This document shows, in pieces, positions 36,513 to 47,305 of a DNA stretch of 64,000 nucleotides. This stretch comes from Linanthus parryae. Lineage: Eukaryota > Streptophyta > Magnoliopsida > Ericales > Polemoniaceae. Every line of letters begins with the position of its first letter. The first letter of the stretch is position 1. The stretch is taken from the NCBI GenBank assembly GCA_023055425.1, contig JALGPY010000010.1, positions 49,967,863 through 50,031,862 on the forward strand, in the 5' to 3' direction. The position numbers were made by a program, and so were the translations under genes. The notes below the pieces were generated by a model, which saw nothing but the letters and a program-made list of their open reading frames with translations, was not told where the DNA came from and searched no databases.

Positions 36513-38676
36513 TTCAATCAAAGTCCAATCAAAATCCAACCACAATCCATCCAAAAACATCCTCCAATGAAACACAACCCCACAAGTGATACGAGTCGAG
36601 AATTGCATACTTACTAGAAACACCGATGCATACAAATCCTAACTAGCCGACTCAATAACGATACAAGACTCGACAATGCAGCAATATGATGCAAATGCAA
36701 GCTACGACTCGATCCTACACAAACACATATATACAAAAAAACACACTTTTAATCTTTTGGTTGAGATCGGGCAATCTCCATTGGCTTAATTCAATTATCA
36801 TGAAGTGATGAGAATCCTAACGAGACTCTCCCCTAGTTAGTATAGAAAGCCTAACTTTACTAAGTACAAGAGTACGCTACCTCTTCGCGTGTGCCACGAA
36901 ATAAGAGACTACGCTAGGCAAAGCCACATCCAAGGCCCGAGCTCCTAATCCGCTAACGGTTTTCACCTGATGAGGCTTAGGGACAAATTGATAATCTCGT
37001 CGAAATAAAGTCCTAAGCGTCACATTCTCACATCAAATCCCACATCTCACACACCCTCACCACGATGATAGGAACCAAAACCCAAAGCTCACCATCTCCG
37101 GCCCTCAATTCCCTCAAACCCCGGTACAATAGTGATCTGCGTGGCCATCGTCGTTCGTCGTGCATGAAACGTGAACCGTCGTCGTCAAAGTAGCTCCACC
37201 ACTCGTTCCAATTCAATTCCAACTCAACTTTATTTCATCTCTCCTTTTTCTTTTTCTCTCTTTTTTTTATTTTTTTTTATTTTTCTTTATTTTTTCTCTT
37301 TTTTTTTTTACAATTCTCTCAAAATACCATCACAATCCAACAATAATATCCGAGTGGTCTTCAAATAACAATCAAATATGCTAGGAGAAGGAAACACGTA
37401 AATCGATGAATGAATATCACATAAAAATATCATCTCCTCCTAACTCAATCAAAGTCCATGTCAAGTCCAAGCCGCAAAATTAAGGAAGTACATGTGTGGG
37501 AGCGGTGTCGTCGCAAGCTCACACTCAATGTCCGAAGTCAAAAGTAAACACCCCCACACTCGAATGTCACCATATCCCCTCTCAAGTAGTCCCGAAGATG
37601 AATGTATCTCGTGCCTAATCCAACCGATCCTCCTACACCAAAGTAATCAAAACCGGTACCTAGCACGATCCACCAATTAAGTTCACCCAACCCAATTCTG
37701 TGCGTATTAGATTCACGCACTCACGGCTCTCCACAACTGTGTCCATGATGTAGTGGCATGGAACACCGCCACACCGAAGTGCGCAAGCCTACTCACTCAC
37801 CCTCGCATCCCCTCGTAGATAATCAATGAAGTGCAAGCGAGATGTAGAACTCAAAGAATTGTATAATCACTCCCTCATCGAACCCCCTCAACTACACAAC
37901 CCCCTCGTGACGCACTAAAGTGGTGATTCTAATCAATTTGTGATGAAGGCCAAGAATCGTCACCCTAGGTCCGAAGGCTAGCAACGAATCCAAGGTTCAA
38001 ATTGGGGCGTCTAATGGTCCTACAAGGTGAGTTCTAAAAGCAGTGAGTGCTCTAATACACACCTCGCACAGCTGTTTCGTGTGCCACTACGAGGCGGGTT
38101 GGCGACTACCTAAGACATACACATGGATGTTCGGCTTGTTTAGCTCACACCTAGCTCAGCTCTTGTAAGAAAATAGGCACACACTTTGGCTTTGAAAATC
38201 ATGTAAGTGTTAAAAATAGGTAGGCACTCCCGTAAAGAAAGTCTCTCTATACCTACTAGGGGGGACTCACGTCGTCACTCTCGGTCGCAAATCATGCTCT
38301 ACGCCTAAAATCCTCACACTTCGCAATTTATCAAACTTTAGCCTCTTTCGATTGCCTTTTTCTCAAAATTTTATCTTTTTTAATTTTTTTGGATTTTTCA
38401 ATTTTTTTGATTTTTTTTTTTCATATAGTTCCTACACTACATGCAAGCCGACACGAATGAAACTACACAAGACATTCGACAGGGTAGGTAGACTCAAATA
38501 AGAAAACGTGCAATATTAAACACAAACTCAACAAGTATATACACGACTAACAAATCACAATACGATATACTATCACAATATCACGACACAGACTACTAAA
38601 TTAGCCACAATACGACACGAACAAACTATATGCAGACATGGCGATGCAAACATTGATTGGCTAGTCAAGACTAAAA
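36513..38676. other. ORF-free spacer between the two cassettes
   Basis: 2.2 kb without a supported gene. T-rich tracts lie at 37220-37310 and 38340-38420. It corresponds in position to 20844-22299 of the non-autonomous element. Confidence 0.6.
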
Positions 38677-38713
38677 CTCCCCCCACACTAGAATACGTCG
38701 TTGTCCTCAACGA
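38677..38713 (-). promoter_or_regulatory. Internal G-run with AGGA stem-loop (cassette B)
   Basis: A perfect 6-bp stem TCGTTG/CAACGA with loop AGGA (38698-38713) is followed, in minus orientation after 13 bases, by GTGTGGGGGGAG (G-run 38679-38684). It lies about 50 bases beyond the stop codon of the extra ORF. Confidence 0.7.
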
Positions 38714-38765
38714 ATTTAGAAGTGAAACCGAGGACTCAGCATCTCTAATGTGAGGGGCGGTGGAT

Positions 38766-40169
38766 CTACTCGGACTCGGAACCCTGATCCTCAGACCCCT
38801 CGTCTGCCGAACCAGGCTCCTCGTCTGCCGAACCGGCCTCATCGAAATCGCTCGACTCGTACCACAAGTGTTCACTGTCAGGGCTAGGGTCTAGGTCCAC
38901 ATTGCTCTTATGAGCCAACTGAGCTACCCACTTCCCTAGAGTCTCTATGGAGGCTCCTAACTTCTTTCGGCTGCTTCGGTCATGAGCAAACCGCCTCGCA
39001 TTCTCCGCCTTAGACTCTAACATCATCTTGTGCATGCTCTGCAAAAGTGTGTCGGTGCTCGAAGACTCACCTACCTTTTCCTTACCCTTCCTAGACCTAG
39101 ACGCCCTAGAGGGTTGCAAATACTTCGACCACTCGCGCTTAGTGGGTGGCAAGATGTCCATCTCCCCTATGTCCACCCCGGCGTCTCTAGCCAATTTGGT
39201 CAACAAACATGTGTGACTCGGGGCCATCCTATTTCTCTCCGATTTGCGTGCCATGATGTTTAGCCAAATCATGCGAGGAATGTCAACCCGCTGACCTAAC
39301 CAAACACACATGGACATGCAACAATGACGGAATGTGAATCTGGGGTTCGGTGTGATGCCTAAGACCCAATTCTCAAGCATCTCACAAACCCACCAAGCAC
39401 GAGGGAGGAGGCACTTCTTCTCCACCGTCCACATTGTCACCTCGGCCTTCGATTTATCCCAAGGATCCGCCCCCTCACCCGGAAAACAAAAGGCATTGAC
39501 CATAGGGACTACATCGGGTCGCCTAAGCATGTCGTGTAATGCACAAGGGGTATTGGGGTCAAACTCTGTAAATTGAAGGGCTTTGCTAATGATCTCCGGT
39601 GTTATCCGCACCCAAGTTCCCCGACAATACACCATCCTATCGTCCTTGCTCTCTCCCTCGTCCCCGAACCGGAGATTAACGTAAATCTCCCTCGCAACTT
39701 GAGAACTAGACGGTTCACACAACTCAAACCACTTATGTAACTGCTCACGTTCATGAATGGCTATTAGTTCGGTAGGCATGAGTTTATCTTCGTCTATGGG
39801 GTAGGGTTTCTCGGCCGCACCTCTTAGCTTAAGGTATCGGTCGCGAAACGACGCAACGTGAGCTTGAAAACTCACGAACCGATATGTGCAATACTTAGTT
39901 GGCGACACATTTGCATTGGCTATCTTTAGCCGATTGTCCGACCTACCCTTTCTCAAACGGGGCTTAGGGGGCAATGGTTTGTTGAGTATGCTGTGTGGCG
40001 GAGATTCCGGCACCACATACTCGGGCTCTTCGGGTGGTACAATAGGTGGGTCCTCGACTACCATTTCATCTACGTTCGATGGCCCTACTCTCCTAACGGG
40101 GTGAAAGATAGGGTCGTCAAAAGTAGCGGCTTTTCTTTTCGACATTAGACTCAAATAATGCAAATTCAA
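38766..40169 (-). CDS. Extra ORF of the Athila-like element (plant transposon protein)
   Basis: An uninterrupted 467-codon frame. The likely start is at 40169 or the internal Met at 40142 (MSKRKAATFDD). It resembles the accessory protein placed after integrase in Athila/OTA elements, with a central region YRFVSFQAHVASFRDRYLKL, then EIYVNLRF and YCRGTWVRITPEIISKALQF. The N-terminus is proline-rich, and the C-terminus is very acidic (DEAGSADEEPGSADEGSEDQ). I see no signal peptide or membrane segment, so calling it an envelope would not be justified. It is probably expressed from a spliced or subgenomic RNA. It is intact while gag-pol is riddled with stops. Confidence 0.75.
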   Translation of the reverse strand: MNLHYLSLMSKRKAATFDDPIFHPVRRVGPSNVDEMVVEDPPIVPPEEPEYVVPESPPHSILNKPLPPKPRLRKGRSDNRLKIANANVSPTKYCTYRFVSFQAHVASFRDRYLKLRGAAEKPYPIDEDKLMPTELIAIHEREQLHKWFELCEPSSSQVAREIYVNLRFGDEGESKDDRMVYCRGTWVRITPEIISKALQFTEFDPNTPCALHDMLRRPDVVPMVNAFCFPGEGADPWDKSKAEVTMWTVEKKCLLPRAWWVCEMLENWVLGITPNPRFTFRHCCMSMCVWLGQRVDIPRMIWLNIMARKSERNRMAPSHTCLLTKLARDAGVDIGEMDILPPTKREWSKYLQPSRASRSRKGKEKVGESSSTDTLLQSMHKMMLESKAENARRFAHDRSSRKKLGASIETLGKWVAQLAHKSNVDLDPSPDSEHLWYESSDFDEAGSADEEPGSADEGSEDQGSESE

Positions 40170-41780
40170 CGACTAGCAATTCACAAATTCAATCTTAACA
40201 ATTCAACGCAACAATCCAATTCAAAAATCCAATTCAACAAATAAAGCAAAGAGAATAATGCGGAAATAAAGAGAGAGTTTAGGAGTACAAACGAAAAAAT
40301 ACGCAGAATTTTCCAACACGAATCCGATTTTGGACGCCGAATTCTTTTGTTGAATTACTCCAATTGAACGTTGCTCCTAGCCTCTCCTTGTTATCCCCGT
40401 CAATTCTTCCTTCTTCGCGAGAGTTGAATCGAACTCTTTCCTCTTCAATTTGACAATTTTTTCGAAGAACCCTAGGTGTGTTCTTCCCCAATTTCTGCCT
40501 TATCCTCCTTCAATTCGTTTCAACTCTGAGGAAGTGGTGTTAGACACTTGCTGAAAACACCAGAGAGCCACCTCAATCGCCGTTAAAAGAGATGGTGGTG
40601 GTTTGTGAAAGCTGTCGGAGAGGGGAGGTGGTTCTGCGAGCGTATATTGTGAGAGAGGGTGGGGTTCTGCTTCGGGTTCGCCGGAGTGAGAGAGGGATTG
40701 CCGGCGTCACAGAGGGTTGGTTGCCGGAGTTACAAATGGCCTGAGAACCACCTCAGTGACGCCGACGGGTGGTTTTTGGGGCTTGAAACCGACGGGTGGA
40801 GTGAGAACGGGAGGCTGCTTCGGGTTCGGGGGTCGCCTGAGTGAAGGGAAGCCGCCGGATTGAGAGCCGGCCTGAAACCCACCTCAACACTGGCCGGTAT
40901 TTGAGCGGTGGTGTTGGTGGTCGTTGGTGGCATGAATTCGACGGAGAGAGAGAGAGAGGGTGGGCTGCTGCAGAAATTGCTGTGGTCGCCGGATTGAAGG
41001 GAAGAGAGACACGCCGGAGATGCGACGGAAATCCTACAAAGACGCCGGAGAATTAAGGACAAGCTTCTGGATCGATGGCGTTTGAAGGTTTGTGTTTACC
41101 AGAGGATGAACAACAACCCTCTGGTATAGCCTGACAGATCAAAAAGTTACCCAAATTTCCTCTTTGTCCCTCAAATAAAAGTCGAAAACCCCCTTTTGCC
41201 CTTGTTCGTGCAAACAAAAAGGGTGTTCGCACGAACAGTGTTCACAAGAACACTTTTTCTTGTTCGTAATATTGAGCAAAGACTTTTTGGGGGGCTGGTG
41301 TTCGTGCGAACACAGGGGGTGTTCGTGCGAACACCCCTGACTCCAGATTTTTTTTTCGATCCGCTTCGTTTGCTTCATCTGCGAGGTTCCTTAGCTTTGA
41401 ATTCCTTGTTCCACTTTTTGTTCTTGAGCCAATTTTTCGCGACACGCTTCCCAACTTCCTCGGGAATCTCATCTTGCAATTGTATTTCTCGTTCAAATTC
41501 CGCCTTTCTTTTACGACCGAACTCCGATGCGCATTTTTCCATGTCTACGCACATCAAGAAGGGGAGTCCGAATCGCGTAATAACCTGTAATCCTGCGGAG
41601 ACTCAATTTAAATGTCAAATTCTCGCTCTCTCACCCCTCAGATAACAAAACGGAATTAAAAACGCACACAACAGTATTTAAAACACACTCTCTACACTAA
41701 TGCATAAAATACGTTGGGTTGCCTCCCAACAAGCGCCTTGTAATTTACAGTCGGCGGCCCGACCCAGTTACCTCAATACG
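40170..41780 (-). other. Spacer between pol and the extra ORF
   Basis: No firm gene. On the minus strand it starts with GCGCTTGTTGGGAGGCAACC (near 41713-41736), a sequence I associate with the end of pol in Athila-type elements. It then holds a cluster of palindromes (41201-41337). At 40500-41060 there is a GC-rich, purine-biased block that looks like a host gene leader or captured exon. Confidence 0.5.
41201..41337. repeat. Cluster of five TGTTCG/CGAACA palindromes
   Basis: Inverted repeats lie at 41202-41217 (imperfect), 41224-41237 (TGTTCG/CGAACA, spacer CA), 41237-41254 (AGTGTTC/GAACACT, spacer 4), 41298-41313 (GTGTTCG/CGAACAC, spacer TG) and 41316-41337 (10-bp arms GGGGTGTTCG/CGAACACCCC, spacer TG). 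Four of the five are perfect. Confidence 0.85.
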
Positions 41781-41781
41781 A

Positions 41782-42779
41782 TCACGGCTCGTCAAAGTAG
41801 ATAACATCGACTTTGGCCGGAATTGGCGCGGATTCCAAGTATGGCTTGACTCTGCTTCCATTGACGCAGAAACACTCATTCGTATGTGGATCTTCTAACT
41901 CAACCGCACCCCAAGGATAGATTTGGTGGATCCGGAACGGCCCGGACCATCTCGAACGAAGCTTTCCCGGAAAGAGCTTCATGCGTGAGTTGAATAGCAA
42001 AACCTTTTGTCCCACACGAAGTTCTTTCGGTTTAAGACGACTGTCGTGCCATCTCTTCGTCTTCTCTTTGTAAATCCGAGAACTATCATAGGCCTCTAAT
42101 CTCCATTCCTCAAGTTCAGGCTCATCTTCCTTGCTTGTCCTGCTAACTCGGGATCCATGTTCAATCGCTTGATCGCCCAATAAACCTTGTGCTCTAGCTC
42201 AACGGGAAGATGACATGCCTTACCGAAGACAAGCTGGAACGGTGACATGTTCAATGGCGTCTTCCATGCAGTACGGTATGCCCACAATGCGTCATCCAGC
42301 TTCACAGCCCAATCCTTGCGTCCGGTGTTGACGGTTTTCTGAAGAATCCCCTTAATCTCCCTGTTCGAAACTTCCGCTTGCCCATTGGTTTGGGGTGATA
42401 AGGTAGGGAAACCTTATGGATAGACACCCCCCCCCCCCCCCCCGTCTTCAAGACTCTGGCAAACACTCGGTTTATGAAGTGTGAACCTTCATCGCTCACC
42501 ATTGCCCTTGGTGTGCCAAACCGAGTAAATATATGTTTCTTCAGGAACTTCTCAACCGTTGTTGCATCATTCTTGGGGCACGCAATTGCTTCAACCCATT
42601 TCGTCACATAATCAACAGCAAGGAGGATGTAACGATTACCATACGAAGGAGGAAACGGACCCATGAAGTCTATGCCCCAAACATCGAAGGGCTCCACCTC
42701 AAGCCATTCAGACATTGGCATCTCATCTCGCTTGGAGATGTTACCCGTTCTTTGAAAACTATCACATCCTGCAACCCAA
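41782..42779 (-). pseudogene. Integrase region of the Athila-like pol, frameshifted
   Basis: Minus strand. A frameshift near 42780 separates it from RNase H. The zinc region ends [10 protein letters not shown], where the last Cys of the HHCC finger appears replaced by Phe. The catalytic core follows: [24 protein letters not shown] and SDEGSHF. A run of 17 Cs at 42427-42443, and a further shift just after it, displace the frame, which resumes at 42305 ([14 protein letters not shown]) and again at about 42140. The C-terminal part (WSGPFRIHQIYPWGAVELED) ends at 41782. Integrase would insert the cDNA into the genome. This copy cannot be functional. Confidence 0.85.
42427..42443. repeat. 17-base C homopolymer
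   Basis: An unbroken run of 17 Cs inside the integrase region. It may be a true slippage expansion or an assembly/sequencing artefact. Confidence 0.9.
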
Positions 42780-44405
42780 TCATGACAATATATCTTTAAA
42801 TATAGTAGGCCAAAAGAAACCAGATTGTAATACCTTCATGGCGGTGCGAGGACCGCTAAAATGGCCTCCACTAGGCGTTGCATGACATTGCTTGATCACA
42901 TCATAGATCTCATGAGTAGGCACACACTTCCGAATGATGTTGTCAGCTCCCATCTTGAATAGATATGGATCCTCCCAAAAGTACTGATTCACCACATACA
43001 AGAACCGCTTCTTCTGCTGCACTGTCCATTCTTCTGAAATCTTCCCATTGGTGAGATAGTTAGCAATTTCCCAATACCAAGGCTCAGTATCCCCCAGAGA
43101 CATCAAGCTCTCGTCAGGAAAGTTCTCTTGAATCGGCACCTTATCTACCACTCCATTCTCGATTCTTGAGAGGTGGTCCGCTACCACATTCTCAACACCC
43201 TTCTTGTCGCGGATCTCACCATCAAATTCCTGCATCAAAAGAACCCACCGCAACAATCGTGGCTTGGCATCCTTCTTATCAAGAAGGTACTTCAGCGCCG
43301 AATGATCTGTAAAGACAATCACTTTCGATCCCACAAGATAAGGCCGGAATTTGTCAAGAGCAAAAATCACAGCTAGAAGCTCCTTCTCAGTAGTGCCATA
43401 ATTTAGTTGAGCCTCATTAAGAAATCTACTAGCATAGTAAATAACATGGCATACCTTTTCCTTGCGCTGCCCCAACACTGCTCCAATGGCAAAATCACCG
43501 GCATCGCACATGAGCTCAAATGGCAAACTCCAATCCGGAGTTGTGATAATAGGAGCTGAGGTAAGCTGTTCTTTCAAAAAGTCGAAGGCCTTCTTGCACG
43601 CTTCATCAAACACAAACGGGACATCTTTCCCTAGCAACTCACACAAAGGCTTGCAGATCTTTGAGAAGTCCTTGATAAACCTGTGATAGAAACCTGCATG
43701 TCCCAAGAAGCTTCTGACCCCCTTCACTAAAGTCGTATAAGGGAGTTGCTTGATTGTCTCCACCTTTGCTTGATCAACCTCCAAACCTCTGCGTGAAATC
43801 TTGTGACCAAGAACTATCCTCTCTGTGACCATGAAGTGGCACTTCTCCCAATTCAGCACGAGATTAGTGTCTTCACAACGAACCAAGACATGGCCGAGAT
43901 GATGTAGACAGTCCTCAAAACTGTCACCAAATAAGGAGAAGTCATCCATGAAAACCTCTAAATGCTTCTCAATCATGTCCGAGAAGATGGCCATCATACA
44001 CCGCTGGAAAGTAGCCGGTGCATTACATAATCCAAATGGCATGCGGCGGAACGGAAATGTGCCATAGGGACATGTAAAGGTAGTCTTCTCTTGGTCTTCT
44101 GGAGCAATGGCTATTTAGTTGTAGCCTGAATATCCATCCAAGAAGCAGTAGTACTCGTGGTGAGCCAAACGATCAAGCATCTGATCAATAAACGGCAACG
44201 GAAAGTGATCCTTGAGCGTGGCTTCATTCAGCTTCCTGTAATCCATGCACACACGTCATCCAGTAACTGTCCGTTGAGCAATCTGCTCATGCTTATCGTT
44301 CTCTACCACAGTCATTCCTCCTTTCTTAGGCACACACTGGACCGGGCTAGTCCAAGTGCTGTCTGAGATCGGAAAAATAATACCAGCCTCTAGCCACTTC
44401 ATGAC
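42780..44405 (-). pseudogene. Reverse transcriptase/RNase H of the Athila-like pol
   Basis: The frame continues from protease. In-frame stops lie at 44408-44406 (TAG), 44258-44256 (TGA) and 44117-44115 (TAA). From 44042 it is open for 420 codons: MPFGLCNAPATFQRCM, the catalytic FMDD box at residues 31-34 of this segment, then RNase H motifs CDAGDFAIGAVLG, TTEKELLAVIFA and TDHSALKYLL, and the start of the integrase zinc region (HATPSGGH). Reverse transcriptase copies the element RNA and RNase H removes it. The catalytic residues are present, but the stops upstream break translation. Confidence 0.9.
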
Positions 44406-47163
44406 CTATTTTCTCACCACTTCTTTCATATGCGGATTCAATCTCCGCTGTGCTTGGATCACTGGCTTCTTTCCTTCTTCTACCCGAATCTTGTGTTGGC
44501 AATAGACGGGGCTGATCCCCTTTATATCTGCGATAGTCCATCCAATTGCTCCCTTATGCTTCCTTAGCACATCCAAAAGCTGCTTCTCCTGTGCCTGAGA
44601 TAAAACAGAAGAAACAATTACGGGCAATGTGTTATCAAATCCAAGAAAAGCATACCTGAGATGGCTAGGCAATGGCTTCAACTCAAGCACGGGTGGTGAC
44701 TTGAGTGAAGGAACAAGAGCTAACTTCTGCTCCCCTTGCTCATATAAATCCAGCTTGGTCCAGCTGCTCATGTGACACAAATCCATGGTGGGACTCGGAT
44801 CTTCATTCTTGTACATTCCATCTATTTCCTCCCACATCAATTCAGCTTCCTCATCTCCCATGTCATCATCAAAAATCTCTACACTAAAGCAATCTTCATA
44901 ATTGTAGCATGAAGGCATTTTCATTGCCTTGAACACATCGAAGACTACTTTCTCATCATTGATTTGCATAGACAACTTTCCACTCTTCACATGAATAATA
45001 GCCTCCCCTGTAGCTAGGAAGGGCCTGCCAAGAACGAGAGGTACTTCGCCAACCTCTATGTCTAAGATGAAAAAATCTGCAGAAAAGATGAGAGTACCTA
45101 CTTTGACCAAAATGTCTTCAATCACCCCATACGCTCTACGGATTGACCTGTCAGCCATCTGCAATGTAACTCGGGTGGGATGAGGCTCCCCCACACTTAG
45201 CTTCCTTAATACGGACAAGGGCATCAAATTGATGCTCGCCCCCAAATCGCACAATGCAGTCATAGTGAGAGAATCACCAAGAGTAACCGGTATCACAAAG
45301 CTCCCAGGGTCTTTCTTCTTCTTAGGCAATCCATTCCTGACGCATTCAGAAGTCTCAGCAGTCAAATTCACCTGTGCAAAATCACTCATGCGTCTCTTTC
45401 CTGAAAGAATATCCTTGAGAAACTTGGCATATGTAGTCATTTTAGAGATAGCCTCTGCAAAAGGAATGTTAATCTCCACCTTCTTGAATATATCAAGAAA
45501 CCTCTGAAAATCTCTAGAATCATCCCTCTTTCGTGTTCTCAACGGATATGGAACTGCCTTAGAAACAGTAGTATCAATTCGTACCTCATCCTTGTCTTTC
45601 ACCGCCTCCTCATCCGTCGCGCCCTTTGATTGGGGGATCACGACATTAGTATCATCATCAAATATCTCATGCTATTTAGCCTTAGAAGCATCGGCTCTAG
45701 CACGAGTGGTATATGGCGGATCTTTCAATGCAACCCCGCTTCGAGTAGTGATTGCATTGATTTGACGAGGATTTTCTTCCGTGGATGGCAAAGAACCTAG
45801 AGCTCTAGATGAGAGCTGAGTAGCAATCTGACCCACCTGTACTTCAAGAGAACGAAGAGAAGTCTTCGTAGCCTGTAAATCTGCAGACACAGCAGTAACC
45901 TGTGTGGACATATTATTCACATTGGTGGTCATGGTATTCATATTTTCACTCAGTTGTGCCAATGCCTTTGTCAACTCAGAGATGTCTGAACTTGGTGCTG
46001 CAACAGCTGCTGGTGGAGCCTGCGAAACCTGTGGCCTGTGCTGGAACCCCGGTTCATATGTCGCTCCAGACTGATCCCCATACCTGAATCCTGGATGATC
46101 TCTAGTGCCTGGCCTGTAGTTCCCTTGATTCCAGTTCTGCCTCTGTCCGTGTGCCCCCACATAGTTCAAATCCTCATTTGCCATGTGTGCCATTGCTGCA
46201 TCATATTCAGGCTCCTCAACACTTGCTGCTGTCTTCTTGTCCTTATAAACATGCTTGGCCAAGTCTGACACCATCTTGCTGATCCCATCCTTCCACTCAT
46301 TATCTTTCGCCTCAGGCAATGCCGAAAGTCTTCTAGAATCATAAAACTGCGTATCCTGCTTGGCTAGCTATTTCATAAGTGCAAATGCTCCCTCTTTGTC
46401 AACTGAATACATGAAATTTCCTCCAGCTTCCCTGTTAACTAACTCCTGGTTATGGCATTCTAAGCCATGGTAGAAGACCTGCAAAATTTTGTAGTCCCCA
46501 AAATTGTGATTTGGGCACTTCCTGATCAAATGCATAAATCTATCCCACGCCGCTACCAGGTCTCATGGGCCTGCTGCTGAAATCCAAGGATATCACCTTG
46601 TAACTGAATCACCCGCTGAACTGGGTAAAACTTTGCCATGAATTCATCCATACATTGAGCCCATGTAGTGATTGAATCCGGAGCTCTCGACTCAAGCCAC
46701 TTCTCAGCTGCACCTTTCAAACAATAGGGAAATAGAATAAGTTTCAATGCCTCTGGAGTCACGTTCTTATACTTCACAGTCTTGATATAAGCATTGAACT
46801 TCCCAATGAAATCGTTGGGATACTCATCCTTGTTCCCATAAAACTGGAACTGATTGGTGACTGTCTGGATCGTAGCTGGCTTGAGATCAAAATGCTCAGC
46901 CTGTATGTCTGGCACTACAATTGCCGATTGTGTCCATACGTGGACGTCTGGAATTTCTCCACAATAGCCTGCCCAGACTTGTTGTATGGTGTCTGAGCGT
47001 TGCGATCATTCAACTGTTTCGCCAACTCTTCCATTTTCTCATTGAGCTGCGCGTTGGTCAATTGATCACCCATCTTGCTCTGTTTCTGTCTTCTCCTCTG
47101 ATCTCTGAATAACTGTTCCGGGTCTTCAAGTGGGGGCACAAGTTCTCTAGGGATCCTGGGCAT
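44406..47163 (-). pseudogene. Gag and protease of the Athila-like element
   Basis: Gag starts at 47163 (MPRIPRELVPPLEDPEQLF). Frame changes occur near 46915-46980 and 46556. The capsid core reads NDFIGKFNAYIKTVKYKN, then CLKGAAEKWLESRAPDSITT, a Retrotrans_gag signature. From about 46555 to 44406 a single frame continues with in-frame TAG at 46370-46368 and 45674-45672. The protease region carries ALCDLGASINLMPLSVLRKL and LVLGRPFLATG. Its active-site triplet reads DLG, the form usual in Athila-type plant gypsy elements. No zinc knuckle was seen. The product would form particles and process the polyprotein. Confidence 0.88.
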
Positions 47164-47281
47164 ACACTGACGACCTGAAAAGCAAAATCAAATACAAATG
47201 AGAAAACAAATAGCTAATTAAACAAAAAAAATAAAAGAGATATCCTAAGTCAATTTCTACTAAACTAATAAACCCTTAAGT

Positions 47282-47299
47282 TCCCCAGCAACGGCGCCA
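47282..47299 (-). promoter_or_regulatory. Primer-binding site, tRNA-Asp type
   Basis: On the minus strand TGGCGCCGTTGCTGGGGA lies six bases inside the right LTR. It differs by one base from the site in the non-autonomous element. Confidence 0.9.
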
Positions 47300-47305
47300 A
47301 AAACT

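Noticed and set aside
38573..38875. 100-codon minus-strand frame overlapping the end of the extra ORF
   Set aside because: It is in another frame of the acidic repeat-rich end of the ORF and covers the stem-loop cassette; no sign of a separate gene.
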